64,000 bases of DNA, taken from NCBI RefSeq assembly GCF_904849725.1, contig NC_058522.1, positions 228,755,084-228,819,083 on the forward strand, given 5' to 3'. Of this stretch, positions 47,101 through 59,138 are shown in pieces; position 1 is the stretch's first letter, and each line of letters opens with the position of its first letter. Below the pieces are notes generated by a model, which saw only the letters and a list, made by a program, of their open reading frames with translations, was not told the DNA's origin and did not search any database. This stretch comes from Hordeum vulgare subsp. vulgare. Taxonomy: Eukaryota > Streptophyta > Magnoliopsida > Poales > Poaceae. The translations under genes were made by a program, and so were the position numbers.

Positions 47101-47903
47101 CTCATAATGCTACCGTCGTTGTAAGCAAGATAAGGTGCAAAAAGGATTAACATCACATGCAATTCATAAGTGACATGATATGGCCATCATCATGCGCTTC
47201 TTGATTTCCATCACCAAAGCACCGGCACAATCTTCTTGTCACCGGCGTCACACCATGATCTCCATCATCATGATCTCCATCAACGTGTCGCCATCGGGGT
47301 TGTCGTGCTACTCATGCTATTACTACTAAAGCTACGTCCTAGCAATATAGTAAACGCATCTGCAAGCACAAACGTTAGTTTAAAGACAACCCTATGGCTC
47401 CTGCCGGTTGCCGTACCATCGACGTGCAAGTCGATATTAACTACTACAACATGATCATATCATACATCCAATATATCACATCACATCGTTGGCCATATCA
47501 CATCACAAGCATACCCTGCAAAAACAAGTTAGACGTCCTCTAATTTTGTTGTTGCATGTTTTACGTGGTGACCATGGGTATCTAGTAGGATCGCATCTTA
47601 CTTACGTAAACACCACAACGGATATATATGAATTGCTATTTAACCTCATCCAAGGACCTCCTAGGTCAATTTCGATTCAACTAAAGTTGGAGAAACTGAC
47701 ACTTGCCAGTCATCTTTGAGCAACGGGGTTACTCGTAGCGATGAAACCAGTCTCTCATAAGCGTACGAGTAATGTCGGTCCAAGCCGCTTCAATCCAACA
47801 ATACCGCGGAATCAAGAAAAGACTAAGGAGGGCAGCAAAACGCACATCACCGCCCACAAAAACTTTTGTGTTCTACTCGAGAAGACATCTACGCATGAAC
47901 CTA
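47101..47903. other. E6 5' leader
   Basis: About 800 bp between gag relic and PBS, no gene seen. Rich in CATCATGATC-type short repeats near 47250-47290. Confidence 0.5.
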
Positions 47904-47916
47904 GCTCATGATGCCA
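47904..47916 (-). other. E6 primer-binding site
   Basis: Minus strand TGGCATCATGAGC directly inside the 5' LTR; a changed form of the tRNA-Met PBS TGGTATCAGAGC. Confidence 0.6.
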
Positions 47917-47917
47917 C

Positions 47918-49734
47918 TGTTGGGGAACGTCGCATGGAAAACAAAAAATTTCCTACGTGCACGAAGACATATCATGGTGATGTCCATCTACGAGAGGGGA
48001 TGTGTGATCTACGTACCCTTGTAGACCGTACAGCAGAAGCGTTAGTGAACGCGGTTGATGTAGTGGAACGTCCTCACGTCCCTCGATCCGCCCCGCGAAC
48101 CGTCCCGCGATCAGTCCCACGATCTAGTGCCGAACGGACAGCACCTCCGCGTTCAGCACACGTACAGCTCGATGATGATCTCGGCCTTCTTGATCTAGCA
48201 AGAGAGACGGAGAGGTAGCTGAGTTCACCGGCAGCGTGACGGCGCTCCGGAGGTTGGTGGTGATCTAATCTCAGCAGGGCTCCGCCCGAGCTCCGCAGAA
48301 ACACGATCTAGAGGTAAAACCGTGGAGGTATGTGGTCGGGCTGCCGTGGCAAAGTTGTCTCAAATCATCCCTAAAACCTCCGTATATATAGGGGGAAGAG
48401 GGGGAGCCTTTCCTTTGGGTCCAAGGACCCCCAAGGGGGTCGGCCGAGCCAAGAGGGGGAGTCCTCCCCTTCCAAACCGAATCCAACTAGGTTTGGAAGG
48501 AGGAGTCCTTCCCCTTTTTCCCACCTCCTCTTTTTTTTCCTTTTCTCTTCGATTTTCTTCCTATGGCGCATAGGGCCTTCTTGGGCTGTCCCACCAGCCC
48601 AGTAAGGGCTGGTGCGCCACCCCCAAGGCCTATGGGCTTCTCCAGGGTGGGTTGCCCCCTCCCGGTGAACACCCGGAACCCATTCGTCATTCCCGCTATA
48701 TTCCCGGTAACTCCGAAAACCTTCCGGTAATCAAATGAGGTCATCCTATATATCAATCTTTGTTTCTGGACCATTCCAGAAACTCTCGTGACATCCGTGA
48801 TCCCATCCGGGACTCCGAACAACATTCGGTAACTAACCATATAACTCAAATACGCATAAAACAACGTCGAACCTCAAGTGTGCAGATCCTGCGGGTTCGA
48901 GAACTATGTAGACTTGACCCGAGTGACTCCTCAGTCAATATGAATAGCGGGACCTGGATGCCCATATTGGATCCTACATATTCTACGAAGATCTTATCGT
49001 TTGAACCTCAGTGCCAAGGATTCATACAATCTCGTATGTCATTCCCTTTGTCCTTCGGTATGTTACTTGCCCGAGATTCGATCGTCATTATCCGCATACC
49101 TATTTCAATCTTGTTTACCGAAAAGTCTCTTTACTCGTTCCATAATACAAGATCCCGCAACTTAAACTAAGTCACATTGCTTGCAAGGCTTGTGTGTGAT
49201 GTTGTATTACCGAGTGGGCCCCGAGATACCTCTCCGTCATACGGAGTGACAAATCCCAGTCTTGATCCATACTAACTCAACGAACACCTTCGGAGATACC
49301 TGTAGAGCATCTTTATAGTCACCCAGTTATGTTGTGACGTTTGATACACACAAAGCATTCCTCCGGTGTCAGTGAGTTATATGATCTCATGGTCATAGGA
49401 ACAAATACTTGACACGCAGAAAACAGTAGCAACAAAATGACACGATGAACATGCTACGTCTATTAGTTTGGGTCTAGTCCATCACATGATTCTCCTAATG
49501 ATGTGATCCCGTTATCAAGTGACAACACTTGCCTATGGTCAGGAAACCTTGGATATCTTTGATCAACGAGCTAGTCAACTAGAGGCTTACTAGGGACAAT
49601 GTTTTGTCTATGTATCCACACAAGTATTGTGTTTCCAATCAATACAATTATAGCATGGATAATAAACGATTATCATGAACAAATAAATATAATAATAACT
49701 AATTTATTATTGCCTCTAGGGCATATTTCCAGCA
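47918..49734 (-). repeat. E6 5' LTR
   Basis: 1817 bp, pairs with 41164-42979. The outer end is TATTTCCAGCA (CCAACA changed to CCAGCA), followed by GAAGC. Confidence 0.95.
48382..48391 (-). promoter_or_regulatory. TATA box in E6 5' LTR
   Basis: Minus strand CTATATATAC in the 5' LTR of the minus-oriented element, so this is the copy positioned to start the genomic RNA. Confidence 0.65.
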
Positions 49735-50182
49735 GAAGCGTCACAGACTACTTGATCAGAAGGTGAGTCAAGGTGTCGGTGGAGAGGCTGAAGTAGGTCT
49801 GAAACTTGAGTGGCGTTCCATCCTCCGAGGATGGGTTAAGTGTCCAGCTCCCGTCAAATTCGTCTATAATAAAAGGCAGGTGACAAGTAGTCGGCTCGTT
49901 GGCCATCTCGGGAAGGAGGTCGCGGAGACGCACGAGCGCCTCTCATACAGCTGTCTCCACTGCCAACATCAGATTCTCCATCTGTGGTCCTTCAAAGAAC
50001 CAACTAGTTGGGGAGTCGTTACCCTTCACTATCACATCCACGTGATATTCTTTTGTGTCGGCATTGACCCAATGCTCGTGGTAGAGAAAAATGGGTGGGC
50101 GGCGTACTTGACACTTCTTGAGGCTATCTCCCAAGAGTAGGGGAAAGCCCGTCTCCAGAAGAATCTCAGGTATGGCGGCCAT
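49735..50182 (-). pseudogene. E5 upstream ORF, N-terminal part
   Basis: ATG at 50182 follows a stop and a CTTGTAG 3' splice-like sequence. 79 codons run to a TGA at 49943, then the same frame continues (EALVRLRDLLPEMANE, DEFDGSWTLN) to a TAG at 49748, reaches E6 and resumes at 41158. Overall about 230 codons. IFLYHEHWV, EYHVDVIV, W-F-x-E-G and LAVETAV followed by EALVRLR align with YTVEEQY, YICTVRVF, W-S-Y-G-L-G and MAVQDAAYSML of the E1 ORF. Likely the same protein family; function unknown. Confidence 0.65.
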
Positions 50183-50282
50183 CTACAAGGTTGTTGGAGA
50201 GGGTTAGATTTTTTTCTGGGTGTAGAAAATCTCAAGTGTAAGGCCTGAGTGCACTACTCATCTCGGCTATCGTCCATGCTAC
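50183..50282 (-). other. Candidate leader intron of E5
   Basis: Minus strand TTAG|GTAGC at 50282 as donor and CTAACCCTCTCC...CTTGTAG ending at 50183 as acceptor, directly before the ATG of the upstream ORF. 100 bases. The donor is weaker than in E1. Confidence 0.33.
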
Positions 50283-50305
50283 CTAAGTCTTCCTACATTC
50301 ATGAT

Positions 50306-50318
50306 GGCTCTGATACCA
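50306..50318 (-). other. E5 primer-binding site (tRNA-Met type)
   Basis: Minus strand TGGTATCAGAGCC, 4 bases inside the 5' LTR. Confidence 0.92.
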
Positions 50319-50322
50319 GCTC

Positions 50323-53300
50323 TGTGGGAACTCTGACTTGCAAGTCGAGATCACCGAATGAACGTGCTCAGTGATCCCAAAGATCAATGCTCACCGAACA
50401 CACAAATACTGGATATTAAGAGTCTTACATCCAACATACCAAAATAATACATCAAAGTACCATCAAGGTCAACTTCACATAGGTAGGACCTATAAGGCCA
50501 AATCGCACCGATACATCTGCTAGCAGAAATCTTGGGGCTAAGCGGGTGCCCAAGCCACCAGCCTACACCAACAGGCATTCTGACTGGGAAGTGTCCTAGT
50601 TCGCAAGTCCGTCTCTCATGACGTACTCTTCTCCAAACACCGGTCCTTCCATGTCTGGTCAATAACATGACCAGTGGCAAGCTAGTGAGTACTTTGAATG
50701 TACTCGCAAACAGCCCATGATATGGATAATGCAGTAGGTATGACAACAAGTAATATGCAGTTTTGGTGGATAGCAGCTTAACTATAAATAAACATGATCA
50801 TAGATGGATGTGCAACATAAGCTAGATGGTATTTAGAAGAACAGGTCATAGATATCAACATATTTGTTAAGGGCTGAGCACTCTGGTTCATCCAATATGC
50901 CAAGTCACCAAACTTGGTCATATCAACCTTTTCACATAAATCCTTGAACACACACACACTTGGTTTATGCGGAAACGACTTGACGTAGCTTAAGAAGCAC
51001 CACCCAACTGTCCTTGACCGTGGAGACGGTTATTCGAATAGTTTTACACTCTGCAGAGGTTGTACGCTGTACCGACAAGATCCGGGAAACTTCCGTGTCA
51101 TCCATGACTCGTAGTATATAACATACCCGAGGTAAGTACCGGATCAATGCCTTTCCCCTGACGATACTAGACAAACAGTTCCACTTGATTGGTACCTAGC
51201 CCACATGGTGTACGTCTTACGAGCACCAACTCTTGGCAATATCATCCATGCGGGGACCAACGGTGTGCTCGGAACACGTAAAAATGGCATAGTCGTCCTA
51301 CCTGCCACGACCCTGTCACAAGAGTGACCACACATCATTCCTCCACTAGTAATGTGGCACTTTGCTAGCACTGACCAAAGTAATCAACAAAGCCCCGTCC
51401 CATAAAGGGGTAACGTGGTCGCACATGTAAGGTTGGGACGGACGACACATCATAAATCTAATCCCATTTCCAAAACCACTCACACCAAAATATTTTCCCG
51501 GTGAACAACTTCTCCATAAGTGGCCACCTAACTCATCGTCACCCTCGGGAATTAGTGGCACCCGATGGGGTTTTCATAAACTTTTTGATATTTACCATCA
51601 TCATGCTCATGCTTCTACTATGCTTAGCTCTACTTGTCATGATGATATTAGCGTGACCCTCATAGGTGGTAGGATCATGTTAGAAATGCAAGTGCTCCGG
51701 AGGAGCCTTCGGAAACATTGTATCGATAATTTACTGAATATTCATGATCATATGCAACGGGAATAATTTCTCTACTTAGCATGCAAATCATGTTTTGCTC
51801 AAACATGCTCAAAGGGCTGCTTGCCTTGATCAACAAAGTATCCGGGGTCTTTGGGTTCTTCGAGTCCAACTCCCTTGTCAGACGTGGTATCTATCTTCGT
51901 AGTAAATAATAAAATAATAAATAGCTCACTCAAAAAGAGAGCACAAACTCACTACAAAAATATTTTCTTATTCTGATAAATCTACATTACTATTTTGAAA
52001 GCATTTGTCTCTGGTTTTGATGAAAAGATTATTTTTTAAATCATTTTAATAGAAGCTAAATTATTCAAAATAGCCCTTTTAATTATTACTATACAGAAAA
52101 GTTGTCTTAAAAATTTGTGCAAAGGTTCTATTAAATTCTACTCATTTTTAGAAGAATTATGGTGGAAAAATAATTAAATTACATTGGATAACAAATTCTA
52201 CAAAAATCATTTGAAACATGGTTAAACAGAAAAGAGAAAAAGGGGTTTTAACCCAGGCCTTACTCGGCCTGTGGCTTGGGCCGGCCCAGCTGGCCAGCCA
52301 ACAAGCCCAGGCCCGCACGCGCGTCCAGGTACAAACCTGATGCGTGGGCCCCTGCGGTCAGCGCCAGAGAGGAGAGAAGGGGAGAGAGAAGAGCCACCGA
52401 CAGGTGTGCCCCACCTATCGGGGTCGTCTTCCACCTTTGGACAAAGGGGAGGTGAGGCACGCCGGTGGCGATACCGATGCCCTCGAGCCCAACTGACGGC
52501 AGGTGGTCGAAGGGTCGACGGGGAGGCCCTGGTTCACCGGCGACGATATGGCAGCGGCGGAGCCGACTCAGGAGGTTGATGAACTAGGTGCTACGGGCAG
52601 GGATTAGCTTGGCGAAGTGGGGGGAGAGCTTCCTGAGATCAGTACGGTCACGAATGAGAAGAAAGGAGCATCAGAGCTGGCCTGTTACCCGAGATCGACG
52701 GAGCTCCGAAGCAGCGGGGCCACGGTCGATCACAAGCACTGGAGCTCGATATGCTTGAATGAAGTGGCTAGGGGCTCATTATATCCTCTAGAGGAGTGGG
52801 ATGAGGGTGCAGGAGCGAGGGGGAAGGCCTATTTATAGGCCCCTGACAGTGCACCGAGCTGGAAGCGCCGGTGGTTTCACCATGGCTCGCAGGAGGGGCA
52901 CGGAGCGCTCGGGGTCAAAACCACGGTATTGCAGACATGGTTTAGGACCTCTGCGACTCACTGAGGGGGGAGAGAGCGAGGAGGAGCGTGCATGCGTGGC
53001 CGCGGTCTTCTTTCCGAATCTGGCACGTCCAGCCATGTGTCGCTCCGGTCAATAGAGCGAGGGAGGAGGGACCCTGAGGCTGCCCTGATGCAGAGGGATT
53101 GTCGAGGACGCGAATGCGCAATGGGGGAGGCTTGAACCGGCCGGGGATAGCCACCTTTGCCTTGGGTGCGCCATGTAGCGGGCCTAGAGCGCAGTTGTGG
53201 CATCCCACGACATGTTGGCGCGCTCTGGGGCGCCTTAGGCGTGTCTGGTGTGTCTTGGGGCTGGGTTTGAAGATACTTAGCTGTTTGAGAGCCGAGAGAC

Positions 53301-54155
53301 TCCCTACTGATCAAGGGAAGTGATTAAAGGAGTGATGCCAGACTTGAGCCAGAAATTAGATTGGGGTTTTTGGCTCTTCTGCTTGGATTCAAGGAGGGGC
53401 CACTCACCTGCAATTGGGGAGTGATGCTGGTTGTTTGGTCTATGAGTTTGGAGCTAAGTGTATGGGTGTGGAGTGAGGTAGGAGGTGTTTTACTAATATG
53501 GCAAAAGGTGTTCGACAGGTGTTTGGGGTAGCTACACTTCACCACTGGTGATGCAAAAATAGGATGCTCCACAAAATTTGAGCTTCATTGGACAAGTGTG
53601 GCAATGCAAACCTGAAATCACCCCCAAATGGGCAGACCTGTCCCTTCCAAAGAGAATGTGGGTAGATTACCCCCTGCAAATCCCATTCTTGGCAGAGAGT
53701 CCTCATTTGGGGTGGTGAACACGCCTGCACAGTTTCAAGCTATTTGGATAAACTTTGCTATGTAGAGATATTTCAGCTTTATTCTGGCAATAGAGGGTTT
53801 TAAGATTATTTGGTGAACCAAACCACCTTGGAAAGAGGTGAAACTTGGACATGCATATAAAATAATAAAATAATTTTAAAAAATAATTATTTTATGATAT
53901 TGGAGAGTAAAAATAGTTCTAAAAGCATATTACCATCTCTGGGTAAAGGCACTCCCTTGTCAGCAGGAAATAGTCAAAATAAGAAAGAACCTTTGGAGAA
54001 TAGTCATGTTATAAAAATATGGTTTTTGAAGATACTCACTCAAGCACACAAACACAAAATGACAATCATGGCACTCACAGCATTGGTCTTTGAATTTTTT
54101 AATAAACATAGATTTTGAAACTACAGTTGAAGTGAGGCAAAAATAGGGTGTGACA
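50323..54155 (-). repeat. E5 5' LTR (3833 bp)
   Basis: Starts TGTGGGAACTCTG and ends AATAGGGTGTGACA. Shorter than the 3' LTR mainly through a deletion at about 53850 (CTTGG joined to ACATGCATATAAAA). Followed by TTGTC. Confidence 0.94.
52829..52837 (-). promoter_or_regulatory. TATA box in E5 5' LTR
   Basis: Minus strand TATAAATAG, kept in both LTRs. Confidence 0.6.
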
Positions 54156-54160
54156 TTGTC

Positions 54161-55020
54161 AATGGCGTCTCCACGAACAACAGAACTTCCGTTTGTTCGT
54201 AGGTGTTCGAGATATTATTCACCTCCACATTTTTTATCCTCCTTATTTGAAACATGGGGTAAGTTTCTTGGGTAGTGAACATGATTAACGGTATGAATTT
54301 TCATGAAGTGAGCTTCCATGTAAATGAGGATCCTAATTGTGGCGTCCCCCTCATTTCAAGCAACATGAACCCAGATTAATATTTCATAGTGCGTGATGGA
54401 ATGTGTTAAGGATCATGTGGAGTCTTGTATCCGTGTGGTGTAGTCTCGCACCAACAACTAATTGTGCCACCCTCCTCAGAGCGGAAGCTGCCACCACCAA
54501 CGTCGAGATCATCTTATTATGTGATGAGCATTATATTCCTCATCACACAATAGTTGCCAAGATGCGGTGTTAAATTTATCTACATGCTTCCGCATAAAAT
54601 AAAACATATATATGACGTAAGGTTAGTATTGTTTAGCATGAACTTAGCACAAATTATCATGCTTGGCAGCTGTTCATTTTGATGATGTACTGCCCACATT
54701 CTTAGATAGGTCCATTAGGATGTTGGTGGTAACGGTTTTTGGGACATTAAGGTTGCCGACACTACTCCTTCATAGCCTTTTGATTGTGTTTTCACAATAT
54801 ATTTTTTGTTAAGGGTATATCCAATTACTTGATGTTCGTGTTTGGAGTGTTTGTGGTGTTGGTTATCATAATTTGTGGAAATAGGTATGGAAAGGTGTTT
54901 TGTTGAATATTAAAATTATACATGCACACTTACTAGACTAGCAAAATGATGTACTGTTGGAAAACTATGTTTGTATGTAGCTATTCATTTTCTCAATCCA
55001 TCAACAAAATGATGTACTGT
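54161..55020. other. Unidentified DNA, right side of E5 target
   Basis: Continues the DNA broken at 31801. No gene recognised. It contains an imperfect inverted repeat (54515-54528 and 54539-54552) and a 23-bp direct repeat (54943-54965 and 55006-55028, one mismatch). Confidence 0.5.
54515..54552. repeat. Small inverted repeat
   Basis: TATTATGTGATGAG, 10 bases, CTCATCACACAATA: arms match at 13 of 14 positions. It may be part of a small transposon or a chance hairpin. Confidence 0.5.
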
Positions 55021-55021
55021 C

Positions 55022-56982
55022 GGAAAAGGTGGCTGGGGCATTGGTTAAACCAAAGGACATGACGGTGTACTCGTATTGGCCATAACGAGTAACAAATGTC
55101 ATTTGAGAAATGTCCCCATTCTTGATGGTAGCCTAACCTCAAATCCATCTTGGAAAAGACTAAGGATCCAGCGAGTTCGTCATATAGATCGTTGATACCG
55201 TGGAGCGGATACTTGTTATTTATTGTGACCAGATTGATGGGTCGATAATCTACAACCATCCAATATGTTCCATCTTACTTCTTGATGAAGAGGAAGGAAT
55301 AATCCCATGGTGAAGAACTAGAACGGATGATACCATTTTGCAAGGACTCAGCGAGATATTTCCTAAGATCTTATTAGGTCTTCTAGAAATTTGGACAATT
55401 CCTGGGATAAGATCTATTACAAACTCTACATCCCTGTCAGGTGGAATACCTAACATCTCTTTGGGAAAGATATCCAGAAAGTCTCAAACTACCGAGATAT
55501 CTTCAAGATCTGGAAGAGCGTTGGCATTGAGTGTATAGAGCGCATGCTCTGCAACTGAAGTTGAACAAATGAACTATCTGGCAAGATGGGTGTGTAAGCT
55601 GACCAGACCTAGTGAAAAAATCAATCTTGGTATGATGAGTACTCATCCAGTCCATACCCATGATGATGTTAATATCTAAAGACTTGAGAGCTATTTGAGA
55701 AGCAAGGAATAAAAGTGCGCCAACAAAGATTTCATTGCCATAACTTCTCTTTGAAGTTTTCCATCTAGACCCTAGAGTTTATATTTCAAGTGGAGTTGAT
55801 ATATCATAAAATGACATGTCATGTAAATGGTCATAGCTTTCTGAGATGAAAGAATGAGATGCTCCAGTATCGAGCAAAACCGATTATGGATGACAATTGA
55901 CAAGGTGCATACCAAGGACGATATCAGAAACATCTTGACCTTCTTCATTTGAGACGTGGTTCACACATGCACGTTCGATGATGGTTGGCTTGGAATATAT
56001 CATTTTCACTGATGGCTTACCACAGACAACATACTTCCACGACTGGGATAGAGGAATTCTAATCCGAGTGCTGTTTATAGCGATATGGCCTCACTCTCCA
56101 CACTTGTAACAAATCATTTGGGTTGAATGCGGTACCGCTTTCACAAATGGTCCACCTATAAGATTTGGTGGAGCATACTGCTGAACTGGCCAAGGCGCTA
56201 GCTAAGATGGCCTCGATGCATATCCGTGTGGAAGTGATGAGTTCCGAACCCAAATTTGTTGCTTCTGAGATCCTAAGCCGGAAGAGGAACCACAATCATG
56301 GGTACGCTTATGACTCCTCATAATTGAGCTGAGTTGTCTCTGCGTTGATGGCCTTGTTCACCACACTCTAGAAGGTACCACAATGGTGTATGTGGAGCTC
56401 ACGACATAACTTAGGGTTCAGACCCTTGTGGAACTTAGCTTGCTTCTTGGTATCAGTGGACACTTCTTCTGTGGCATAATAGATAAGGTTCCCAAACTCT
56501 CAACTGTAAGCGTCCATGGCGTTCTTATCCTAGGTGAGATTACAGAACTCCACCGTCTTGCAATCAATAAGCCCCGACGGATGTGATGCTCACAAGAATC
56601 CTCAGAGAAATCATTTCAAGAAGTGATCTGGCCAACTAGATGCATAGCCTCGTAGTTTTCCCACCATAAACTAGCAGGACCTTCCAGATGGTATGCAGCA
56701 AAGATGACCATGTCAACTTCAGCCATGTTAGGAGAACATAGATTACATGTGATGCTTCGGAGCTAGTCATCGGCATCAACTGGCTCAATGGATTTATGGA
56801 AGGTTGGTGTGTGAAGTGTTCGCCTCAATATGTGCCAACAGGCGATTGGACTCACGCTTGTTGGCACAGGCGATTGGACTCACACTTGTTCCTCTCAACC
56901 TCTAGCATAAGTTGTGGCAATGATTGTGGCCCAGGCAAAATCTCGACATCTTTTGTACCACTACTCTTGCCTTGCTTACTAG
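55022..56982 (-). pseudogene. E7 gag, protease and RT start
   Basis: [13 protein letters not shown] and [14 protein letters not shown] at 55259-55100. Protease: VLLDTGASHSF near 55880-55850. Zinc knuckle: MICYKCGE near 56115-56090. The gag region at 56300-56930 matches E1 gag in parts but is riddled with stops. A short duplication, GGCGATTGGACTCAC, is at 56840 and 56870. Same gene order as E1. Confidence 0.8.
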
Positions 56983-57276
56983 CAGTGTGTAACAGCCAGG
57001 AACTGACGCTCTAGAAGATTGCCCTTTTATTCCATTATTGATGTGTTATTTATTTCGTTTTCGCATTCCTCATCGCATCAAGCGCATCATCCGCATTGCA
57101 TCGACAATTCATTGTCGTTAGTTTTCAAAATTGCATCCGTTGTTAGTTGTTGGTTCTCTCATTCTTTGTCGTTGACCATTCCGAGACCGACGGCACACGC
57201 ATGCGCCCGCGGCATTGTTAATTGTTTTTTAAATATACGTATAAAACTTTCTCGGATTGGGTTGAAAGTTGGTGTG

Positions 57277-58845
57277 TGCTACTTCTTGAGCTTGAGTTGG
57301 TTTTCCCTTAAAGAGGAAAGGGTGATGCAGCAAAGTAGATAAGTATTTCCTCGGTTTACTGAGAACCAAGGTATTAATCCGGTAGGAGGAACAACCAAGG
57401 CCCCAATCTTTGCACCTACACAAAGAATCAAACACTTGCACCCAATGTCAAAAAGCGGTAGTCAATCCATTCATGGTTACCTTCAAGGATGAGATCTGAG
57501 ATAGATAGATATATAATATTGCTGAAACGAAGAGTAAAACAAAACTAAATAATATTCTGCAAGATATTTTTGGTTTATAGATATGAAAGTATAATATAGA
57601 AAATAGAACCGGGGGGCATAGGTTTCACTAGAGGCTTCTCTCTTGAAGGAAAATAATTCAGTGGGTGAACAAATTACTGTCGAGCAATTGATAGAAAAGC
57701 GAATAATTATGAAGATATCAATGCAATGCTTATGCATATAGGCGTCACGTCCGTGTCAAGTAGATCGAAACGATTCTGCATCTACAACTATTATTCAACA
57801 TCGACCGACTTCTGCCTGCATCTAGAGTATTAAGTTCATGAAGAACAGAGTAACGCATTAGGTAAGATGACATGATGTAGACGTATAAACTCAAGCAATA
57901 TGATGAAAACCCCATCTTTTTATCCTCGATGGCAATAATAGAAATACGTGCCTCACTACCCCTACTTTGTCACTGGGTGAGGACATCGCAAGATTGAACC
58001 GAAAACTAAGCACTACTCCCATTGCAAGAATTACCAATCTAGTTGGCCAAACCAAACCAATAACTCGAAGAGACTTGCAAAGATATGAAACAATGCATTT
58101 AAGAATTCATAAAGGACTCAAATAATATTCATAGATAATACGAACATAAACCCACCATTCATCAGATCTCGACAACCACACTGCAAGAGTATTATGTCGG
58201 ATAGATCTCCATGAAGATCATGAACAACATGGTATTGAAGAACAAGGAGAGAGAAGAAACCACCTAGCTACTAGCTATTGACCCGATGGTATGTGGTGAA
58301 CTACTCACGCATCATCGGAGGTGCAATGGAGTTGATGTAGATGCCCTCCGTGATTGATTCCCCCTTTTGCATATTACTGAAAAAGGCTCCAAGATGGGAT
58401 TTCACGGGAACACAGGCTTCCCGCGGCGGAAAAGTATTTTCTTGGCTCTCTTTGGTATCCACGGAACATTTGGGAATTTATAAGCCGAAGAATAGGGTTA
58501 GGAGGGCTGACGTGGGGCCACAACTGGGGGGGGCGCCTCCTAGGGCGCGCCCCTGTGTCTTGTCGCCACACAGCGGCTCTCCTGCCTTCATCTCAAAGTT
58601 TTCTGGGTTGCTTCTGGTCAAAGAAAAATCATTCTGAAGATTTTATTCTGTTTGGACACCGTTTAATATTCCTTATCTGCCATACTCAAAAACATGGAAA
58701 AACAGAAACTGGCACTAGGCTCTAGATTAATAGGTTAGTCCCAAAAATAATATAAAATAGCATATTAATGCATATAAAACATCTAAAATAGATAATATAA
58801 TATCATGGAACAATCAAATATTATAGATACGTTGGAGACATATCA
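57277..58845 (-). mobile_element. S2: solo LTR inserted in S1 (1569 bp)
   Basis: Plus strand TGCTACTTCTTGAGC...GAGACATATCA; on the minus strand the LTR would begin TGATATGTCTCC and end AAGAAGTAGCA. Flanks GTGTG (57272-57276) and GCGTG (58846-58850) differ at one base. S1 sequence continues smoothly on both sides (GAAAGTTGGT and GGTCTTATTTTAG). Length and ends recall the Sabrina family of barley/wheat (weak, from memory). Confidence 0.8.
58476..58482 (-). promoter_or_regulatory. TATA box in S2
   Basis: Minus strand TATAAAT within GGCTTATAAATTCCC; supports minus orientation of the solo LTR. Confidence 0.5.
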
Positions 58846-59130
58846 GCGTGCGGTCTTATTTTAGTGTAGGTAGGTCGCGTGCTAGATTTCCTCGCAATAG
58901 GAGTCTGTTTGGTATCCCAACGGATAACTCTAGCGGCACGGTCATCAGTTTAATTGTCTAGTGTTTTTTGGTTTTAAACACTGTCACGGGTTGTTAGACC
59001 TCCCTCTCTTGTCAACCTACCACATATTGAGAGCCCACATAACCCACCTAGCCTTCCACGCAACTGGAGCCGTCCGATAACGATCGCACGGTCAAAATTG
59101 GAGCAAAACCCTCAAACCCTAGCCCATTGC

Positions 59131-59138
59131 TATATATA
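59131..59138 (+). promoter_or_regulatory. TATA box in S1
   Basis: TATATATA after AAACCCTAGCCCATTGC, a typical plant LTR core promoter layout. Confidence 0.55.

Larger units (their letters stand above)
41164..49734 (-). mobile_element. E6: Ty1/Copia element, BARE1/WIS/Angela type
   Basis: LTRs 41164-42979 and 47918-49734 flank a 4.9-kb interior. GAAGC at 41159-41163 and 49735-49739 is a perfect target duplication. LTR ends TGTTGG...CCAACA and the CTCTAGGGCATATTTCC terminus are those of the BARE1/WIS/Angela group of Triticeae (from memory). The interior is a much-decayed copy of Copia gag-pol on the minus strand. About 11 differences in a 270-base LTR sample make it much younger than its host E5. 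Confidence 0.95.
31802..54155 (-). mobile_element. E5: Ty3/Gypsy chromovirus with nested Copia
   Basis: LTRs 31802-35936 and 50323-54155 flank a minus-strand gag-pol. TTGTC at 31797-31801 and at 54156-54160 is a perfect 5-bp target duplication. The PBS at 50306-50318 is of tRNA-Met type. E6 (41164-49734) is inserted between PBS and gag. All coding parts are broken. By eye, LTR divergence over the first about 240 bp is roughly 35 differences, so this is the oldest of the elements with two LTRs. Domain order and the chromodomain-like tail place it in the same broad group as E1. Confidence 0.95.

Noticed and set aside
57280..58847. S2 as a DNA transposon with GTGC duplication
   Set aside because: The ends are not inverted repeats. 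Taking TG...CA ends gives a 5-bp duplication and a TATA box in the right orientation, so a solo LTR fits better.
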